A stretch of DNA of 64,000 bases. It comes from an uncultured bacterium (GTDB taxonomy: Bacteria; Cyanobacteriota; Vampirovibrionia; Gastranaerophilales; Gastranaerophilaceae). Below the pieces are notes generated by a model, which was not told where the DNA came from, searched no databases, and was given only the letters and a program-made list of their open reading frames with translations. Below are positions 18,247 through 27,349 of this stretch, piece by piece (position 1 is the stretch's first letter; every line of letters begins with the position of its first letter). The position numbers were made by a program, and so were the translations under genes. The stretch covers positions 98,759 to 162,758 of the forward strand of contig CATLLN010000004.1 of the NCBI GenBank assembly GCA_950022695.1, in the 5' to 3' direction.

Positions 18247-18477
18247 ATGAATCAAAAAGAGCTTATTAGTGAATTTGCGGCAAATTTAAGAGCTGAAAGA
18301 GCTCGTAGGAAATATACGCAGGAATATTTAGCGGAAAAGGCGGATATTACAGCTGACTATATGACTAAAATTGAGTTAGAAAAGTATAATCCTTCTATAT
18401 TTGTTGTTGCAAAGATTGCAGTGGCGCTTGGTGTCAGCCTTGACAAGCTCATTCCGCTTGATAAGTATATCAATTAA
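18247..18477 (+). CDS. Small XRE-family transcriptional regulator
   Basis: A 76-residue single-domain Cro/C1-type HTH protein. The helix-turn-helix is RKYTQEYLAEKADITADYMT followed by KIELEKYNPSIFVVAKIAVA and a closing helix LGVSLDKLIP. There is no sensor domain. The ATG has no Shine-Dalgarno sequence. A palindrome in the upstream region overlaps its probable promoter, suggesting autoregulation or control by the divergent LuxR-type gene. It is not part of an obvious toxin-antitoxin pair. Confidence 0.88.
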   Translation: MNQKELISEFAANLRAERARRKYTQEYLAEKADITADYMTKIELEKYNPSIFVVAKIAVALGVSLDKLIPLDKYIN

Positions 18478-18545
18478 TATAATTCTAATTATGATTATAG
18501 GCATCAGTTGATTTTAATGGTATAATAATTCCAAGGAGAAATCTT

Positions 18546-19364
18546 ATGGATGAAGTTAAACGTATCTTCACATTTTGGGAACCAAAGGAAAATATACCAG
18601 GTTATATAAGTTTGTGTATTGAAACGTGGAAAAAGTTTTTGCCCGATTATGAAATTGTGATTTTGGATTATTCGAATCTGGACGAGTGGATTGGTAAAAA
18701 CTATTTTGATAGAAGTTTGTATAAAAATTTTTCTATTGCAATGCAAGCAGATGCAATAAGATGTGCAATGCTTAAAAAATATGGCGGAGTTTGGTTAGAT
18801 GCAGATACAATTTTGCTTTCTGATAAATGCAAAGAATTTTTTAATTCAGATTCTGAATTCACTGCTGTAAGTATTCATCTGGCTTTTCTTGCTGCTAAAC
18901 CGAATGCTTATGTTCTGAATCTTTGGGAAAAAGATATAAGAAAAAATATTTTCTTGTACAAATATGTGAAAATGTTTAGAATTCATAAAGTTTTTAAGAA
19001 AGTTCGGCAAAACTTTTCCAGTTGGAATATTCTGGGAAATTCTATTTTAAATCCTCTTGTCTATGGCTTGAGAGATAATAAAAAGTACGTCAATTATCTT
19101 TATTCCAATGATGTGAAATGTTTTCCTGAACAAATTTATATGCCGGATAAAAAAATTGATATAATTCAAAAATATAAAACCTTCTATTTTGAAAATGATT
19201 ATTCCGATAAAGCTCTGGAAATACCCGAAAGTTTTATATTTTTACATAATTCCTGGACGCCTGAAGAGTATAAAGAAATGTCTATTGAAGAATTTATGTC
19301 TCATAAAAATACTTTAACCGAAGTTTTTAAAAAACTTGGAGTGGCAGAAATTTATTCAAGATAA
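18546..19364 (+). CDS. DXD-type glycosyltransferase (Gly_transf_sug family)
   Basis: A 272-residue glycosyltransferase of the OCH1/capsular type. The N-terminus RIFTFWEPKENIPGYISLC is the usual start of this family, and the signature region ADAIRCAMLKKYGGVWLDAD at about 69-88 carries the DXD metal/nucleotide-sugar motif DAD. It probably adds a sugar to a surface polysaccharide at the inner face of the membrane. AAGGAG lies seven bases before the ATG. No other polysaccharide gene is nearby, so the acceptor is unknown. Its end overlaps the convergent cysteine-cluster gene by 13 bases. Confidence 0.88.
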   Translation: MDEVKRIFTFWEPKENIPGYISLCIETWKKFLPDYEIVILDYSNLDEWIGKNYFDRSLYKNFSIAMQADAIRCAMLKKYGGVWLDADTILLSDKCKEFFNSDSEFTAVSIHLAFLAAKPNAYVLNLWEKDIRKNIFLYKYVKMFRIHKVFKKVRQNFSSWNILGNSILNPLVYGLRDNKKYVNYLYSNDVKCFPEQIYMPDKKIDIIQKYKTFYFENDYSDKALEIPESFIFLHNSWTPEEYKEMSIEEFMSHKNTLTEVFKKLGVAEIYSR

Positions 19365-19741
19365 TCTTCAAAATGTTTTATATTAACTTTGTATCCGCAG
19401 CCTTCGTGAAGTTTTCCCGGATAATTTATTCTTTTGGCGGGGTATTTGCGGCACATTCGCGGACGGTGTTTGTAATCCGAGCATAAGCCTTCAGGTGTTA
19501 CAAGTTTGCACGCAAATATCAGATTCCCGAATTCATCTTTCCCCTTTATGTAAAATCTTTTATATGAAGGGAAAATTTTTTGCATTATTTCAAACTCTTT
19601 TTCCGTATATGTATCTACACTATACATATAATTACAGCATTTCCCGCATTTTTTGCACTCTCCGGTAATCTCGTAGGATAATTTTTCCGGTACGAAATTT
19701 GATAAAAATTCATAAATTATTGATTTTACAAAGTCAAACAT
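19352..19741 (-). CDS. YkgJ-family cysteine-cluster protein
   Basis: A 129-residue protein of the family predicted to bind zinc or an iron-sulfur cluster. The N-terminal cluster CKKCGKCC (C29, C32, C35, C36) and the later CKLVTPEGLCSDYKHRPRMC region with a final C in HEGCGYK match the YkgJ/CxxCxxCC pattern. The biochemical role of the family is not settled. It has no signal peptide. It is convergent with the glycosyltransferase and divergent from the MCE gene. Confidence 0.85.
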   Translation of the reverse strand: MFDFVKSIIYEFLSNFVPEKLSYEITGECKKCGKCCNYMYSVDTYTEKEFEIMQKIFPSYKRFYIKGKDEFGNLIFACKLVTPEGLCSDYKHRPRMCRKYPAKRINYPGKLHEGCGYKVNIKHFEDYLE

Positions 19742-19776
19742 GGTTTTTATATGATAATTATAGTATAATAAAAACT

Positions 19777-20400
19777 ATGAAGAAATTCGATAACATAAGA
19801 ATATATGCGTGGATTGAGTTTGTGATATGGCTTGTTATCGTTGCTATTCTTGTTTTTGGTATTAGGTATCACCATTATCAAGCTCAAAAACAGTATAAAA
19901 ATTATCAAATTTTCATGGAGGATGTTGACGGATTAATTGTTGGTTCGCCTGTTAAGTTTTTGGGAGTTCAGATTGGTCATGTTAAAAAAATTCAGATTAT
20001 TTCATCTGATGTTTACATAAAATTTATTATTACTCAAAAAGATTTAATACTTCCGACTGGATCTATTGCTACAGTTGAAGCTTCAGGGCTTGGCGGTTCA
20101 AAATCGTTAGAAATTTATCCGCCAAATAAAGATAATCCTACAGACAGAATTATTGTAACAAAAGACCCGACAAGATTGAGTAAAGTTATGGGATTGTTTG
20201 ATAGTATATTTAGAGAATTGGATTCTATTATTACAACTTTAAATCATTCTGCCGGTCAGTTTGAATTTACATCAAGCGGAAAAGTTCCGAAAAATGTTGT
20301 TATGCCTGCTGATGCTACAGAAGGCTTGATTAAAATTGATAAAACATTGGATACAGTTATAGATACTAAAAAGAAATTTATGAATAATTTGAAAAAATAG
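19777..20400 (+). CDS. MCE (MlaD-like) domain protein
   Basis: A 207-residue inner-membrane-anchored lipid-transport type protein. One membrane helix at about 12-31 (WIEFVIWLVIVAILVFGI) is followed by an MCE domain at about 38-115, with the characteristic VDGLIVGSPVKFLGVQIGHV segment. A helical C-terminal tail of about 70 residues ends the protein. MCE proteins form hexamers that carry lipids between membranes with an ABC transporter; the ABC ATPase and permease are not next to it. The start at 19777 is chosen because upstream codons overlap the divergent gene and read as noise. No strong ribosome site is visible. Confidence 0.86.
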   Translation: MKKFDNIRIYAWIEFVIWLVIVAILVFGIRYHHYQAQKQYKNYQIFMEDVDGLIVGSPVKFLGVQIGHVKKIQIISSDVYIKFIITQKDLILPTGSIATVEASGLGGSKSLEIYPPNKDNPTDRIIVTKDPTRLSKVMGLFDSIFRELDSIITTLNHSAGQFEFTSSGKVPKNVVMPADATEGLIKIDKTLDTVIDTKKKFMNNLKK

Positions 20401-20422
20401 GGGTAAAGGGGTAAATAAGATT

Positions 20423-21076
20423 ATGAATTTAGAAAATGTTAGAGTTATCAATAATCCGGTGGTGCTTTTAAATTTATGTACAATGAGGGATAAAAACACT
20501 GATAGTCAAGGTGTTAGGATTGCAACAAGAAAGATTACAAGATGTCTTTTGTATGAAGCTGCTCAAAATCTTCCGCTTGTTGAACGTGAGGTTATTACTC
20601 CTTTAACTGCATTTAGAGCAAAAACTGTTGATCCTGATATAAATTTAATAATTTCCCCGATTCTTCGTGCAGGTTTGATTTTTACTGATGAAGCAATTGA
20701 TATTCTTCCTCAGGCTACTATTCGTCATATAGGAATGTACCGTGATGAAAAAACATTAAAACCTGTCTGGTACTATAACAAGGTTCCTATGGAAGCTGAA
20801 AACCCTGAAAAATTTTATATTTATATTACTGATCCGATGCTTGCAACAGGTAATTCATTACTTGCCGCAATTGATTTGTATGTAGAAAAAGGTATTCCTG
20901 TAGAAAATATTAAATGTATCTGTATTATTGCTGCGCCTGAAGGAATTAAAAATATTCAAAAACATTATCCTGATATTGAAATTATTACAGCAGCAGTTGA
21001 TGACCATTTGAATGAAAAAGGTTATATCGTGCCAGGTATGGGAGATGCAGGAGATAGAATCTTTAACACTCTTTAA
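20423..21076 (+). CDS. upp: Uracil phosphoribosyltransferase
   Basis: A 217-residue salvage enzyme that joins uracil and PRPP to give UMP. The PRPP-binding loop is DPMLATGNS at about 138-146, the uracil site region GDAGDRIFNT closes the protein, and SPILRAGLIF and HIGMYRDEKT are also family blocks. Length is typical. A G-rich stretch precedes the ATG. It follows the MCE gene by 22 bases on the same strand and may be read with it. Confidence 0.96.
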   Translation: MNLENVRVINNPVVLLNLCTMRDKNTDSQGVRIATRKITRCLLYEAAQNLPLVEREVITPLTAFRAKTVDPDINLIISPILRAGLIFTDEAIDILPQATIRHIGMYRDEKTLKPVWYYNKVPMEAENPEKFYIYITDPMLATGNSLLAAIDLYVEKGIPVENIKCICIIAAPEGIKNIQKHYPDIEIITAAVDDHLNEKGYIVPGMGDAGDRIFNTL

Positions 21077-21154
21077 TATCTCTTAACAAAATTCTAAAGT
21101 TTTTTACTCCATATGCCGACATGTTGATTATGTGTAGATATATGGAGTAATTTT

Positions 21155-23251
21155 ATGTCTGTAAATCAAGTTGGTAGAACACAGGCTTCTAAAACAACAA
21201 ACAATAATAATCAAAAACCTGCCCCTTCTGATGCGGTTTTAAAAAAATTGGCGAATGAACTTAAAGTTTCTGTAAAAGAACTTAAAAGTATTCTTAAAAC
21301 ATCAGAAGTTCCTAAAGGTAAAGGTATTGCCGCATTGGCAAGGGAAAGTGGCATGGATATAAAAACGTTCTGTCAATTAAACGGCATTGAATACTCTAAA
21401 TGGAGAGATTATAAAGCAAAAGATAAAGAGGTTTTTTATATTATTGGAAAATCTGATAATTCTGCTAAACAAAAAACTAATTCGGCTAAAAAAGTTACAG
21501 CTAAAACTGAACCTAAACCAACACAGACTCCTGAAAAAACAGTGCAGATTCAAAAAACAACTCCGCAAACTCCTGCTGCTGCAAATAAAGCCAAGTGGGG
21601 CTCTGACTATACACCTGCAGAGCTTGCTAAAAATATTTATTCTTTATCTGAAAAATACTATGGAGCTGTCGGCAAACCTGATTTTGACGCACTTGTCAGT
21701 CAAGTGAATCCGAAAAATGCTTCTACAGTGATTAAGGAATATAAAAAGCTAAATGGTGAAAGTTTACTTCATACCCTGACACGTGAAGTTAAAAGTGATG
21801 AAGCAAAGCGTAAAGAAGCTGCTTTAAAGGTTTATGATGCGTTAGCGAAAGAGCAAGGTACACCGTCCCCTGTTCGTAAAGGGTTTGTGAAAGAACTGAA
21901 TGACCAATTTGATTCATTCGGGCTTGTTAATACTAAAAAACTTGATGAAACTTTGAATCGTATGATGTCATCTCCTGCTGAACTTGCACAAAAAATGAAA
22001 GATGATATTCACGGTAAATGGGGTGCTTCCGGTACGGATTCTTTCAATGAATTAGTAGCCTTAGTAACTCCGAAAAATGCACAACAGGTTATAAAAGCTT
22101 ATGATGATTTGAAAACAGGTGAAACTTTAATAAAAGGTATTTCCCGTGAAGTTAACAGTAATAAGGAAGCAAGAAAAACTGATATTATGCATATTTATGA
22201 TATGCTTGCAGCTCAAAAGGGAGTTCCGGCTTCACAAAGAGTTGAGTTTGTAAATGAATTAAATAAAGAGTTTAATTCCTTGGGATTGGTTGATACTGAA
22301 AAACTTGATAGCATTATAACTTCAATGATGAATAATGTTCAGTCTTATTCGCAATCTTCATCAGTGTCAAATCAGGCAGTAAATAATAATCCTAACAGTA
22401 GTAAAAAAATAACTTTAAGTAATGGAAAAACCTTTACTGCAGAAGAACTTAGAAAAGGTGCTATTTCAAGTGCACGAAAAGACGAAGGCTTTAAAGATGT
22501 TAAAAATCCTCATATAAAAAGACCTTTACCGAATGTGAATTCAGCAGGCAAAATAGAAGCTGCCAGTGAAGTTCATCTTCCGACCAATAAAAATGGTCCA
22601 ATGAAAGGCAAAGTTGTAATTGTTAATGCCGGTCATGGCGGTTATGGACCTCAAAACGGGTTTTTTGATGCTGGAACTGTACTTTCTGTAAAAGATGCAA
22701 AAGGTGAAAAGAGACCTATCGAAGAATGGCGTGTTGCAGGCTCATATACTGATGATTTAATGAAAAAGCTTCAAGCAAAAGGTGCAACAGTTGTTGTCGT
22801 TTCGGGTTCAGTTGCTAATGGCGGTATGGCAAAGGACAAATATCTCGAAAATATGCTTGTAGGAAATCGCGGTTCTGCAAATGTAAGAAAACTTTTTAAA
22901 GGCACAAAAAAATCAGATATAGCTTTTGTTTCTATTCACGTTGAATCTGTTAAGAGCAATCCGAATCGGAAAGCTTGTACGGTTAGGGCAAATAATGATG
23001 CCGGTGATCAGGCACTTGCTCAAAAGATTCAAAAGCATGTCGGAAAAAATATTTATTGCCTTCGTCCGGAAGTTGCAACAAATGATTATTATGTAACAAG
23101 AGCTATGGGCTCGGAAATTCCGGCAGTACTTTTAGAATTGGGTAATATTGCAAATGATAAAATAGCTGCAAGTTTACTGTCTTCAAATGATCGTGGCAAA
23201 TATACGCAAGCTGTTGCTGATGCGTTAGAAGAAACTCTTTTGAAAAAATAA
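21155..23251 (+). CDS. N-acetylmuramoyl-L-alanine amidase with tandem N-terminal repeats
   Basis: A 698-residue cell-wall hydrolase. The Amidase_3 domain is at about 484-693, with zinc ligands H494 (VNAGHGG), a Glu in IEEW near 523 and H595 (SIHVES), and the catalytic E661 (LLELGNI). It cuts between muramic acid and the peptide. Before it lie a LysM-like region (24-98), a Pro/Thr/Lys linker, and two copies of a helical unit at about 152-272 and 276-392 that share KWG, a VNPKNA/VTPKNA turn, TREV/SREV and SFGLVNTKKLD/SLGLVDTEKLD. I know no name for the unit. There is no signal peptide. A LysM lysozyme gene follows after nine bases. Confidence 0.88.
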   Translation: MSVNQVGRTQASKTTNNNNQKPAPSDAVLKKLANELKVSVKELKSILKTSEVPKGKGIAALARESGMDIKTFCQLNGIEYSKWRDYKAKDKEVFYIIGKSDNSAKQKTNSAKKVTAKTEPKPTQTPEKTVQIQKTTPQTPAAANKAKWGSDYTPAELAKNIYSLSEKYYGAVGKPDFDALVSQVNPKNASTVIKEYKKLNGESLLHTLTREVKSDEAKRKEAALKVYDALAKEQGTPSPVRKGFVKELNDQFDSFGLVNTKKLDETLNRMMSSPAELAQKMKDDIHGKWGASGTDSFNELVALVTPKNAQQVIKAYDDLKTGETLIKGISREVNSNKEARKTDIMHIYDMLAAQKGVPASQRVEFVNELNKEFNSLGLVDTEKLDSIITSMMNNVQSYSQSSSVSNQAVNNNPNSSKKITLSNGKTFTAEELRKGAISSARKDEGFKDVKNPHIKRPLPNVNSAGKIEAASEVHLPTNKNGPMKGKVVIVNAGHGGYGPQNGFFDAGTVLSVKDAKGEKRPIEEWRVAGSYTDDLMKKLQAKGATVVVVSGSVANGGMAKDKYLENMLVGNRGSANVRKLFKGTKKSDIAFVSIHVESVKSNPNRKACTVRANNDAGDQALAQKIQKHVGKNIYCLRPEVATNDYYVTRAMGSEIPAVLLELGNIANDKIAASLLSSNDRGKYTQAVADALEETLLKK

Positions 23252-23260
23252 AGGTAAAAT

Positions 23261-24310
23261 ATGGATTGGTTGACAAAATTTATATATATAGTAAAAAATT
23301 CGGTTGTTGGCGGCAATTTTATTACGTTAACTCCTGCGAATGCTTCCGGTAAAAAGTCGGTATTTAATGGTTCGCGTAAGTCAGAATGTTCTAATGAAAT
23401 TAAAATGTCGAACGATATTTCAGATGAACAGATTACACGTTCAAATTATATTACGTCTGTGAAAAATCCTGATCATAAAGTTAAATCCGGTGAAAACATA
23501 AGTAAAATTGCAGATAAATACGGTATTGAAGCTCGAACACTTATGGCAGCGAACGGTTTAAATGAAAAATCAGTATTAAAACTCGGACAGACTTTGAAAA
23601 TTCCGCCGACCCGCAAGCCTAAAAATGTTCGAAATCTAAATGATGTCGCAAAAGCGATGGGTGTGAGTCCTGATTTCATAAAGAAACTTAAATCAGTGGA
23701 AGACAGTGCACATCTTCCTGCTAATAAGTTTCACAATACTCCGTATAAAGATAAAGGCGGAGTAGAAACAATTGGTATCGGACATGTCGTAAAACCCGGT
23801 GAGCCGCGAAAGTTAACAGATGCGCAGGTATGTGAGCTTTGTGCAAAAGATTTGCTTAAGATGGAAGATAACTTGAGTGCGCTTTTAGGCGGTAAGAAAA
23901 ATTATGAAAAACTTCCGCAAGGATTAAAAGAAGCTCTTCTGGATATGGTGTTTAATAAAGGAACAGAGATTATTGAAAAAACTCCGGGTCTTTTGTATTG
24001 TTTAAAATCCGGCAAATATGAAGCGGCTGTTAATAAATTCACGGATATCAGAACGGCAACAGGTGCCAGAGCAGAAAGAAGCGGACTTGCAAAACGTCGT
24101 TTGTTTGACATTTCACTTGCTATGAAAATGTATAATGGCAAAATTCCTCAAAGTAATATAAATACTGCCCAAGAAGTTTATAATCGTGGAGTTGCTTTGC
24201 TTCGTGCAGAATGTAAAAAAGACGGCAAGAATTTCCAAAACATTATTGCAGGTTACAATAAAGATATTCAAAGCTATCTCGGGAATAAGATTAAACTTGT
24301 TACTAAGTAG
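23261..24310 (+). CDS. LysM plus GH24-type lysozyme
   Basis: A 349-residue protein. A LysM peptidoglycan-binding domain is at about 71-115 (HKVKSGENISKIADKYGIEA, ending LKLGQTLKIPP). A phage-type lysozyme domain follows at about 140-290: E147 in SVEDSA is the likely catalytic acid, and ETIGIGHV matches the family core, with DMVFNKG later. It would cut the glycan strand between MurNAc and GlcNAc. No signal peptide or holin is present. It starts nine bases after the amidase gene, with AAGG upstream, so the two wall-cutting enzymes form one unit. Other phage genes are absent. Confidence 0.88.
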   Translation: MDWLTKFIYIVKNSVVGGNFITLTPANASGKKSVFNGSRKSECSNEIKMSNDISDEQITRSNYITSVKNPDHKVKSGENISKIADKYGIEARTLMAANGLNEKSVLKLGQTLKIPPTRKPKNVRNLNDVAKAMGVSPDFIKKLKSVEDSAHLPANKFHNTPYKDKGGVETIGIGHVVKPGEPRKLTDAQVCELCAKDLLKMEDNLSALLGGKKNYEKLPQGLKEALLDMVFNKGTEIIEKTPGLLYCLKSGKYEAAVNKFTDIRTATGARAERSGLAKRRLFDISLAMKMYNGKIPQSNINTAQEVYNRGVALLRAECKKDGKNFQNIIAGYNKDIQSYLGNKIKLVTK

Positions 24311-24322
24311 TGAAGGAGCTCA

Positions 24323-25279
24323 TTACAATAAAGTTTTAATTTCTCCGATAACTTCACCTGTGTGGGTTTTTATATCGTGTGGAATATCAATTTTTGCCCA
24401 GTGAAGATTATTAATCAAATCGATTGTAACAAATTCGCGTGCTGTCATATCTGTGTCGCAGATTTTTACGATGAATGCTTCTTCAAGTTCTGTATTTACT
24501 ACAGCAAGTAAGCCGCTTGCACCAACTTTTGCGATTAGTCCGTTTGAATGTTCAATAATTTTTGTATCTGTTCTGTTTTCGCCGCCAATTATGTATGGGT
24601 TATTCAAAAACGCGTTTTTAATACGGTCGTATTTTGGGTTGCAGAAAAGGTTTAAATAACCTTTTACCATATTTTCTAATGGCATTGAATAAATAGGGAC
24701 GCCGCATCCGTCTTTGGTTACAGAATAGTCGGTTTTAACTTCGCAAAGTTCATAAATTTTATTTTTTATTTCTTTTTGAAGCGGGTGATTAATATTATCG
24801 TAATTATCCATATCCCAGTCATTAAGTTTGCAAAGTCCGAGCATCATAGCGTGTTTACCTGAACAATTGTTATGCAATGCAGTAGATTTTTCGCCTTGCA
24901 GAAGCAAATCATCCTGAGCGCTTCTGGAAACCGGTTCGTGAATTCCGCATTTTAATTTTTCCGGTGAAATATTAAATTTATCTAAAAGACCTTTTACGAT
25001 ATCAACGTGGACTTTTTCGCCGGCATGAGAAGCTGAACAGATTGCGATTTCTTTATCTGTCATATTAAATTTTTTATCAAGTTCATAGTCTATCAAAAGA
25101 GCAGCTTGTAATGGTTTAGCACAAGAACGCATATAAAACGGATAATTTTTATCGTCTCCGACTTTTTCTGCAACGTGGATTCTGTCACATCTTACGATAT
25201 ATCCGAAGTGTTCTCTTTCAATTAAACCGTCACGGTTATAGGTTACAAGCTTTGCAGGTTCTGTGTTTTTATTAATCAT
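24323..25279 (-). CDS. Asparaginase, Rhizobium-type II family
   Basis: A 318-residue protein of the asparaginase family typified by the Rhizobium enzyme, unrelated to the common AnsA/AnsB family. Family blocks are RSCAKPLQAALL at about 52-63, CSASHAGEKVHVD near 81-93, LHNNCSGKHAMMLGLCK near 136-152 and KDGCGVPIYSMPL near 189-201; the Ser-Lys pair and the SGKH segment are central to the active site. It would release ammonia from asparagine in the cytoplasm. GGTGAG precedes the ATG. It overlaps the upstream gene by eight bases. Confidence 0.9.
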   Translation of the reverse strand: MINKNTEPAKLVTYNRDGLIEREHFGYIVRCDRIHVAEKVGDDKNYPFYMRSCAKPLQAALLIDYELDKKFNMTDKEIAICSASHAGEKVHVDIVKGLLDKFNISPEKLKCGIHEPVSRSAQDDLLLQGEKSTALHNNCSGKHAMMLGLCKLNDWDMDNYDNINHPLQKEIKNKIYELCEVKTDYSVTKDGCGVPIYSMPLENMVKGYLNLFCNPKYDRIKNAFLNNPYIIGGENRTDTKIIEHSNGLIAKVGASGLLAVVNTELEEAFIVKICDTDMTAREFVTIDLINNLHWAKIDIPHDIKTHTGEVIGEIKTLL

Positions 25280-25985
25280 TTTTTCTCACCATTGTTAGTA
25301 ATTGCTCTAATTTTGTTTTTAATTTATTATTTTCTTCTTTCAGGTCTTGAATTTGTTTTGCTGCTTTATCTGAATACTCGTGATATAGTTTAGGAACTTC
25401 ATTGTAATCAAGAATAAAACGTTTTTGAGCTTCTTCTTTTATTTTTAAAATAGCATCAAGCTGTTGTTTTGAAATTAGTCCTAAATCTATGAGGATTTGA
25501 CCTAATTTTTTGTTTTCGTTTGTTTGGCGCTCAACGGCTGTATCAAGTTCTGATTCCGAAATTTTTCCGCTATTCACAAGGTATTCGCCTGTTCTGTATT
25601 TGCCTGCAAGATATCCTGCAAGGTTTAGAATTTGTGAATCGTCAGGGATTTCAAAATAACCTTCGTCAACACAGAATAGAAAATATCCTGCTGTTTCTTC
25701 CATTGAAAGATACGTATTTAATGTAATATCTGAAATACTGCTATCTCTGTCTGCTGATTCTAATATGTTATAAATGTTTGTGTCAAATCCTGATTTTTTT
25801 GAATCAACTTCGCATCTGCCTTTATATGTTAAAACAGGTTTATAAGTTGCAAAAATGTATGCAGAATCTTCGTTTTTGGCAAATTCTTGAGATAATTTTA
25901 TATATATAATTTCTTTTACCCACATAGGGAAAGTTGATATCTTGTTTAAAAATTGTGTTAAGAACTGACGTTTCAAATTTTTCAT
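25272..25985 (-). CDS. Hypothetical protein with GspE-N-like segment and coiled coil
   Basis: A 237-residue protein of unknown function. The segment at about 132-172 (YLVNSGKISESELDTAVERQ, then LGQILIDLGLISKQQLDAIL) is the short helical unit also found at the N-terminus of type II secretion/pilus ATPases, which binds partner proteins. The N-terminal half has a WVKEIIYIKLSQEFAK helix and looks like DUF4388-type output modules. The C-terminus (AAKQIQDLKEENNKLKTKLE) is a coiled coil. The stop overlaps the asparaginase start. A link to pilus control is possible but not shown. Confidence 0.78.
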   Translation of the reverse strand: MKNLKRQFLTQFLNKISTFPMWVKEIIYIKLSQEFAKNEDSAYIFATYKPVLTYKGRCEVDSKKSGFDTNIYNILESADRDSSISDITLNTYLSMEETAGYFLFCVDEGYFEIPDDSQILNLAGYLAGKYRTGEYLVNSGKISESELDTAVERQTNENKKLGQILIDLGLISKQQLDAILKIKEEAQKRFILDYNEVPKLYHEYSDKAAKQIQDLKEENNKLKTKLEQLLTMVRKND

Positions 25986-26119
25986 CCCTTTTTTATAAAC
26001 TGAATTCTAACATTAATTTAGTTTTTCTTCAAGTTTTCTAGTTATTAAGTCGGTTGATTAATTTTTTGTAAAAAGGTAAGATAGTTTTATAAATTTTAGA
26101 CTTAAGAAAGGGAGAAATT

Positions 26120-27349
26120 ATGGAAGTAGATAGAATTCAGTTGAAAAAAACAATAATCATTTCGATTCTTGTTTTACTTGGATTGCTTGTAACTGTTGAT
26201 TTAGCGTACATTTATCACGAAGCTAACTTTAATCAATATGCACTGCCAAGTTTTTGTTCAGTTAGTGATTTAATTGATTGTGACGGAGTCGCAAGAACAA
26301 CAGAATCTCAGTTTTTGGGTGTTCCTTTAGCATATTGGGGAATGTTTTTATATGCATTTATCTTAATGCTTTTGGGTGTAGATTCGTTAAAGAAAGTTCC
26401 GGGATTAAAATTCTTGGAAGTGTTCAAAAACAAATTCCATTACATAGCTTCACTTGGTTTGATTTCATTTACAATTTCTATGATTTTGTTATTTGTAAGT
26501 TTATTTCAGATTCATAAAATTTGTGTAATGTGTGCTGTAACTTATGTTATAAATCTTGTAATCGGTATTGTTGCAGTTGAAGGTATTCAAGGTAACTTTA
26601 TAGGTGCAATTAAGCAAAGCTGGAATGATTTTGTTGATGCTTTAAAACCTTTACCGTATAGAGTAGCTTTTATTATTGTAATGCTTTGTGCTTGCGGCTT
26701 TTTAGGTTGGACATTTACAAGTGCAAAATTTTCTCCTGCTTTAAAAAATCAAAGAGGTTACGGCGAATTCTTGAAAACTAAAGTTAATAAATATGCAGTT
26801 AAGGGCAATCTTTTGGGGTCAGATGCGAAGGATGCGGTTGTGTTAAATATTTATTCTGATTATATGTGTCCGATGTGTTCAGTGTTCAATATGATGGTTC
26901 ATAAAGCAGCACAAGAGTTTTCAAATGTCAGGGTTGAACACCACAGTTTACCGTTGGATACTGAATGTAACAGACATATGTATCAGGAATTTCACCATGG
27001 ATCATGTACTATGGCAAGATACGCAGAAGCTGCTCATATGCAGGGTAAATTCTGGGAAGTTAATTCATTATTCTTTGAGAAAAAACCTGCTACAGAAGAT
27101 GAAGTTATTAACTTACTTCAAGAATCAGGTTTTGATTTAGATATGGGTAAACTTAAAAAAGATGCTAAAAGTTTAAAAGTTAAAAACATAATTAATAACG
27201 ACATTGATTATGCTGTAGGAAAAGGTCAAATCGGAACACCTACAATGAATATGGGTGATGATTTCGAAATGGGTATTCCAAAAGGCGGATATCCTGGCTT
27301 GAAAAAATGGATAATGGAACATGGCGGAAAACAAAAATCTTTGTTCTAA
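26120..27349 (+). CDS. VKOR-DsbA fusion, disulfide-bond formation enzyme
   Basis: A 409-residue membrane protein that makes disulfide bonds in exported proteins. The N-terminal vitamin K epoxide reductase domain has about five helices, loop cysteines C46 and C54, and the quinone-facing pair CVMC at 135-138. A C-terminal thioredoxin-fold domain (about 215-405) carries the active site YMCPMC followed by a helix, with further cysteines in DTECNRH and GSCTMA. Electrons pass from substrate to the CPMC site, then to VKOR and quinone. This fusion is known from cyanobacteria and some other bacteria. AAGGGAG precedes the ATG. The queH start overlaps it by 29 bases. Confidence 0.93.
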   Translation: MEVDRIQLKKTIIISILVLLGLLVTVDLAYIYHEANFNQYALPSFCSVSDLIDCDGVARTTESQFLGVPLAYWGMFLYAFILMLLGVDSLKKVPGLKFLEVFKNKFHYIASLGLISFTISMILLFVSLFQIHKICVMCAVTYVINLVIGIVAVEGIQGNFIGAIKQSWNDFVDALKPLPYRVAFIIVMLCACGFLGWTFTSAKFSPALKNQRGYGEFLKTKVNKYAVKGNLLGSDAKDAVVLNIYSDYMCPMCSVFNMMVHKAAQEFSNVRVEHHSLPLDTECNRHMYQEFHHGSCTMARYAEAAHMQGKFWEVNSLFFEKKPATEDEVINLLQESGFDLDMGKLKKDAKSLKVKNIINNDIDYAVGKGQIGTPTMNMGDDFEMGIPKGGYPGLKKWIMEHGGKQKSLF

